From NCBI RefSeq assembly GCF_034353875.1, contig NZ_CP133784.1, forward strand, positions 5,298,501-5,362,500: a stretch of DNA of 64,000 bases, written 5' to 3'. A program made the position numbers and the translations under genes. This stretch comes from Pseudomonas sp. MH9.2. Its GTDB lineage: Bacteria; Pseudomonadota; Gammaproteobacteria; Pseudomonadales; Pseudomonadaceae. Under the pieces are notes generated by a model that saw nothing but the letters and a program-made list of their open reading frames with translations, did no database searches and was not told where the DNA came from. Shown here one piece after another: positions 62,892 through 64,000 of this stretch. The first letter of the stretch is position 1. Each line of letters begins with the position of its first letter.

Positions 62892-64000
62892 TGAAGGTAT
62901 CAACAGCTAATCGTCGGCCGGCAGTCATCATTCCTGCCTATAATGAAGAAGCAAATATAGGCACCTTGCTTGACGGTTTGACAGCAGCAAACTGGGAACA
63001 GGATTATCAAATTATTGTCAGTTGTAACGCCTGCACTGATCGTACGCTAGCTATTGCTCAGCAGTATGCAGGGGTGTTATGTCTGAGTAGCCGAGAACCT
63101 TCCAAGATAAACGCGTTAAATCTTGCCGATCAAGAGGCGTCCGGCTATCCGCGAATTTATGTCGATGCGGATGTTTTGATAAGCCACGCATCTATATTGA
63201 CGCTTATAGAACGCCTTGCTATTGAGTCCGCGCCTGCACTTGTTGCGCCATTAGCCGTGACAAGGACCGTAGACTCATCGTTCAGTGTCAGGCATTATTA
63301 TAAGGCATGGTCGAATAGTAAGTATTGCCTAGTTGATGGCTATGGCAGCGGCGTGTATGGTCTGAATCAGAGCGCTCGCTTATTATTTCATACGTTTCCT
63401 GCTGTTATTTCTGACGATGGATTTGTGCGGAGGATCATTGATAACCGTCATATAATTCGTGTGGTCGAAGCCAAATCCTATGTCCGAGCTCCGAGCAGTT
63501 TTAGCGAATTAATCAAAGTTAAGACGCGCAGTAAGCTAGGAAATATTCAGTTATCAGAAAGAAATAACGCTGTTGAGAATAAAAATACAACCGGCCCGGT
63601 ATTTCAAAAAAAAATAGCACTGGTTAGTCGATTGATATACATGGCTGTGAATTTCACGGCCTTTATTTTGGCACGTAAAAACTACAAAAAAATAGCATCC
63701 TATAAATGGCAAAGGGATGAGTCTTCCCGAGGTAACGCAAAAATCAAGGGCGAAGAAAAAAAGAAAAAAATACTTGCCATATCGTCCAAAGGTGGACACT
63801 GGTTGCAACTGTTGCGTCTGCAGAGCGTGTGGGCGGACCAGGATGTATTTTTTGTCTGTAATGATCCGCAATTGCATCATCAGGTTGCGGGACATGAATT
63901 CTCTACTGTTATCGACGCCAGTATGGATAGCAGATCTCGGCTAATTATTCAGGGGATTCAGGTTTTCTGGATAGTGATGCGCATACGTCCTGACCTAGTG
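62891..64000 (+). CDS. GT2 glycosyltransferase fused to an Alg14/PssD-like domain (runs off window)
   Basis: The frame is open from ATG 62891 to the last base (370 codons, no stop). Residues about 8-230 are a GT2 domain: VIIPAYNEEANIGTLLDGL, YVDADVLIS and VISDDGFVRR. A hydrophobic segment follows near 242-258. From about residue 292 it reads KKILAISSKGGHWLQLLRLQ, the start of the Alg14/PssD family, which recruits an Alg13/PssE-type catalytic partner. The linker is Lys-rich and coded by A-runs. Fusion or two-domain function is read directly from the continuous frame. Confidence 0.8.
   Translation, partial: MKVSTANRRPAVIIPAYNEEANIGTLLDGLTAANWEQDYQIIVSCNACTDRTLAIAQQYAGVLCLSSREPSKINALNLADQEASGYPRIYVDADVLISHASILTLIERLAIESAPALVAPLAVTRTVDSSFSVRHYYKAWSNSKYCLVDGYGSGVYGLNQSARLLFHTFPAVISDDGFVRRIIDNRHIIRVVEAKSYVRAPSSFSELIKVKTRSKLGNIQLSERNNAVENKNTTGPVFQKKIALVSRLIYMAVNFTAFILARKNYKKIASYKWQRDESSRGNAKIKGEEKKKKILAISSKGGHWLQLLRLQSVWADQDVFFVCNDPQLHHQVAGHEFSTVIDASMDSRSRLIIQGIQVFWIVMRIRPDLV

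Overview
The window reads as an accessory region of a gammaproteobacterium, most likely a Pseudomonas. This rests on the gene families present (YghU-type glutathione transferase, DUF1302/DUF1329 pair, DUF6392, Tn4651-type tnpS/tnpT, WcaJ/Wzc-type polysaccharide genes) and is an inference without database searches. No rRNA, tRNA, CRISPR array or replication origin was seen.

Layout. (1) 1-4.8 kb: transposase scraps, then a leftward detoxification set (haloacid dehalogenase, two glutathione transferases, a truncated DsbA/FrnE-like gene). A divergent TetR regulator faces it, with two operator-like palindromes between. (2) 4.8-10.9 kb: mobile-element debris. It holds a 23-bp repeat array, a frameshifted IS630, a Tn4651-like tnpS/tnpT resolution module with a candidate core site but no transposase, an IS1595 scrap and a decayed IS3 copy. 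(3) 11-32 kb: the centrepiece, an iron-sulfur island of about 27 genes. A SufR-like repressor is divergent from a long rightward array: A-type carrier, sufBCDS, sufU, bolA, grxD, nfu, rhodanese, Mrp-DUF971 fusion, second nfu, selO, a 44-residue ORF, a twin SagB/ThcOx-type oxidoreductase, second grxD-bolA pair, CDGSH protein, aconitase, TPR protein, unknown gene, moaA, Rieske ferredoxin, lipA, erpA and a truncated haemoglobin. (4) 32-43.6 kb: a group II intron cut off by an IS3-family element, a DUF6392 immunity-like gene, a 5'-truncated F420-type oxidoreductase gene, a DUF1302-DUF1329-epimerase-GNAT run, the 3' half of a second group II intron inside an IS66 remnant, and an IS630 remnant. (5) 43.6-64 kb: a visibly more AT-rich exopolysaccharide locus, split by a second copy of the same IS3 element. 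It has an undecaprenyl-phosphate sugar transferase, a MinD/FleN-like ATPase, an ops-like element, an outer-membrane barrel, export protein, tyrosine kinase, PHP phosphatase, UDP-glucose dehydrogenase, acyltransferases, polymerase, an EEP-family protein and glycosyltransferases. The last gene, a GT2-Alg14-like fusion, runs off the end.

How it fits together. The iron-sulfur island encodes a nearly complete cluster assembly route: sulfur donor SufS-SufU, scaffold SufBCD, and carriers of A-type, Nfu, Mrp and GrxD-BolA type. It also carries its own client enzymes (aconitase, LipA, MoaA, Rieske and CDGSH proteins). Carrier classes are present twice and a local repressor sits next to two palindromes. 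I infer a mobile back-up iron-sulfur module expressed when the housekeeping pathway or its clients are poisoned, for example by NO, cyanide or oxidants. The EPS locus encodes a Wzx/Wzy-type polymer whose export genes may depend on RfaH-like antitermination.
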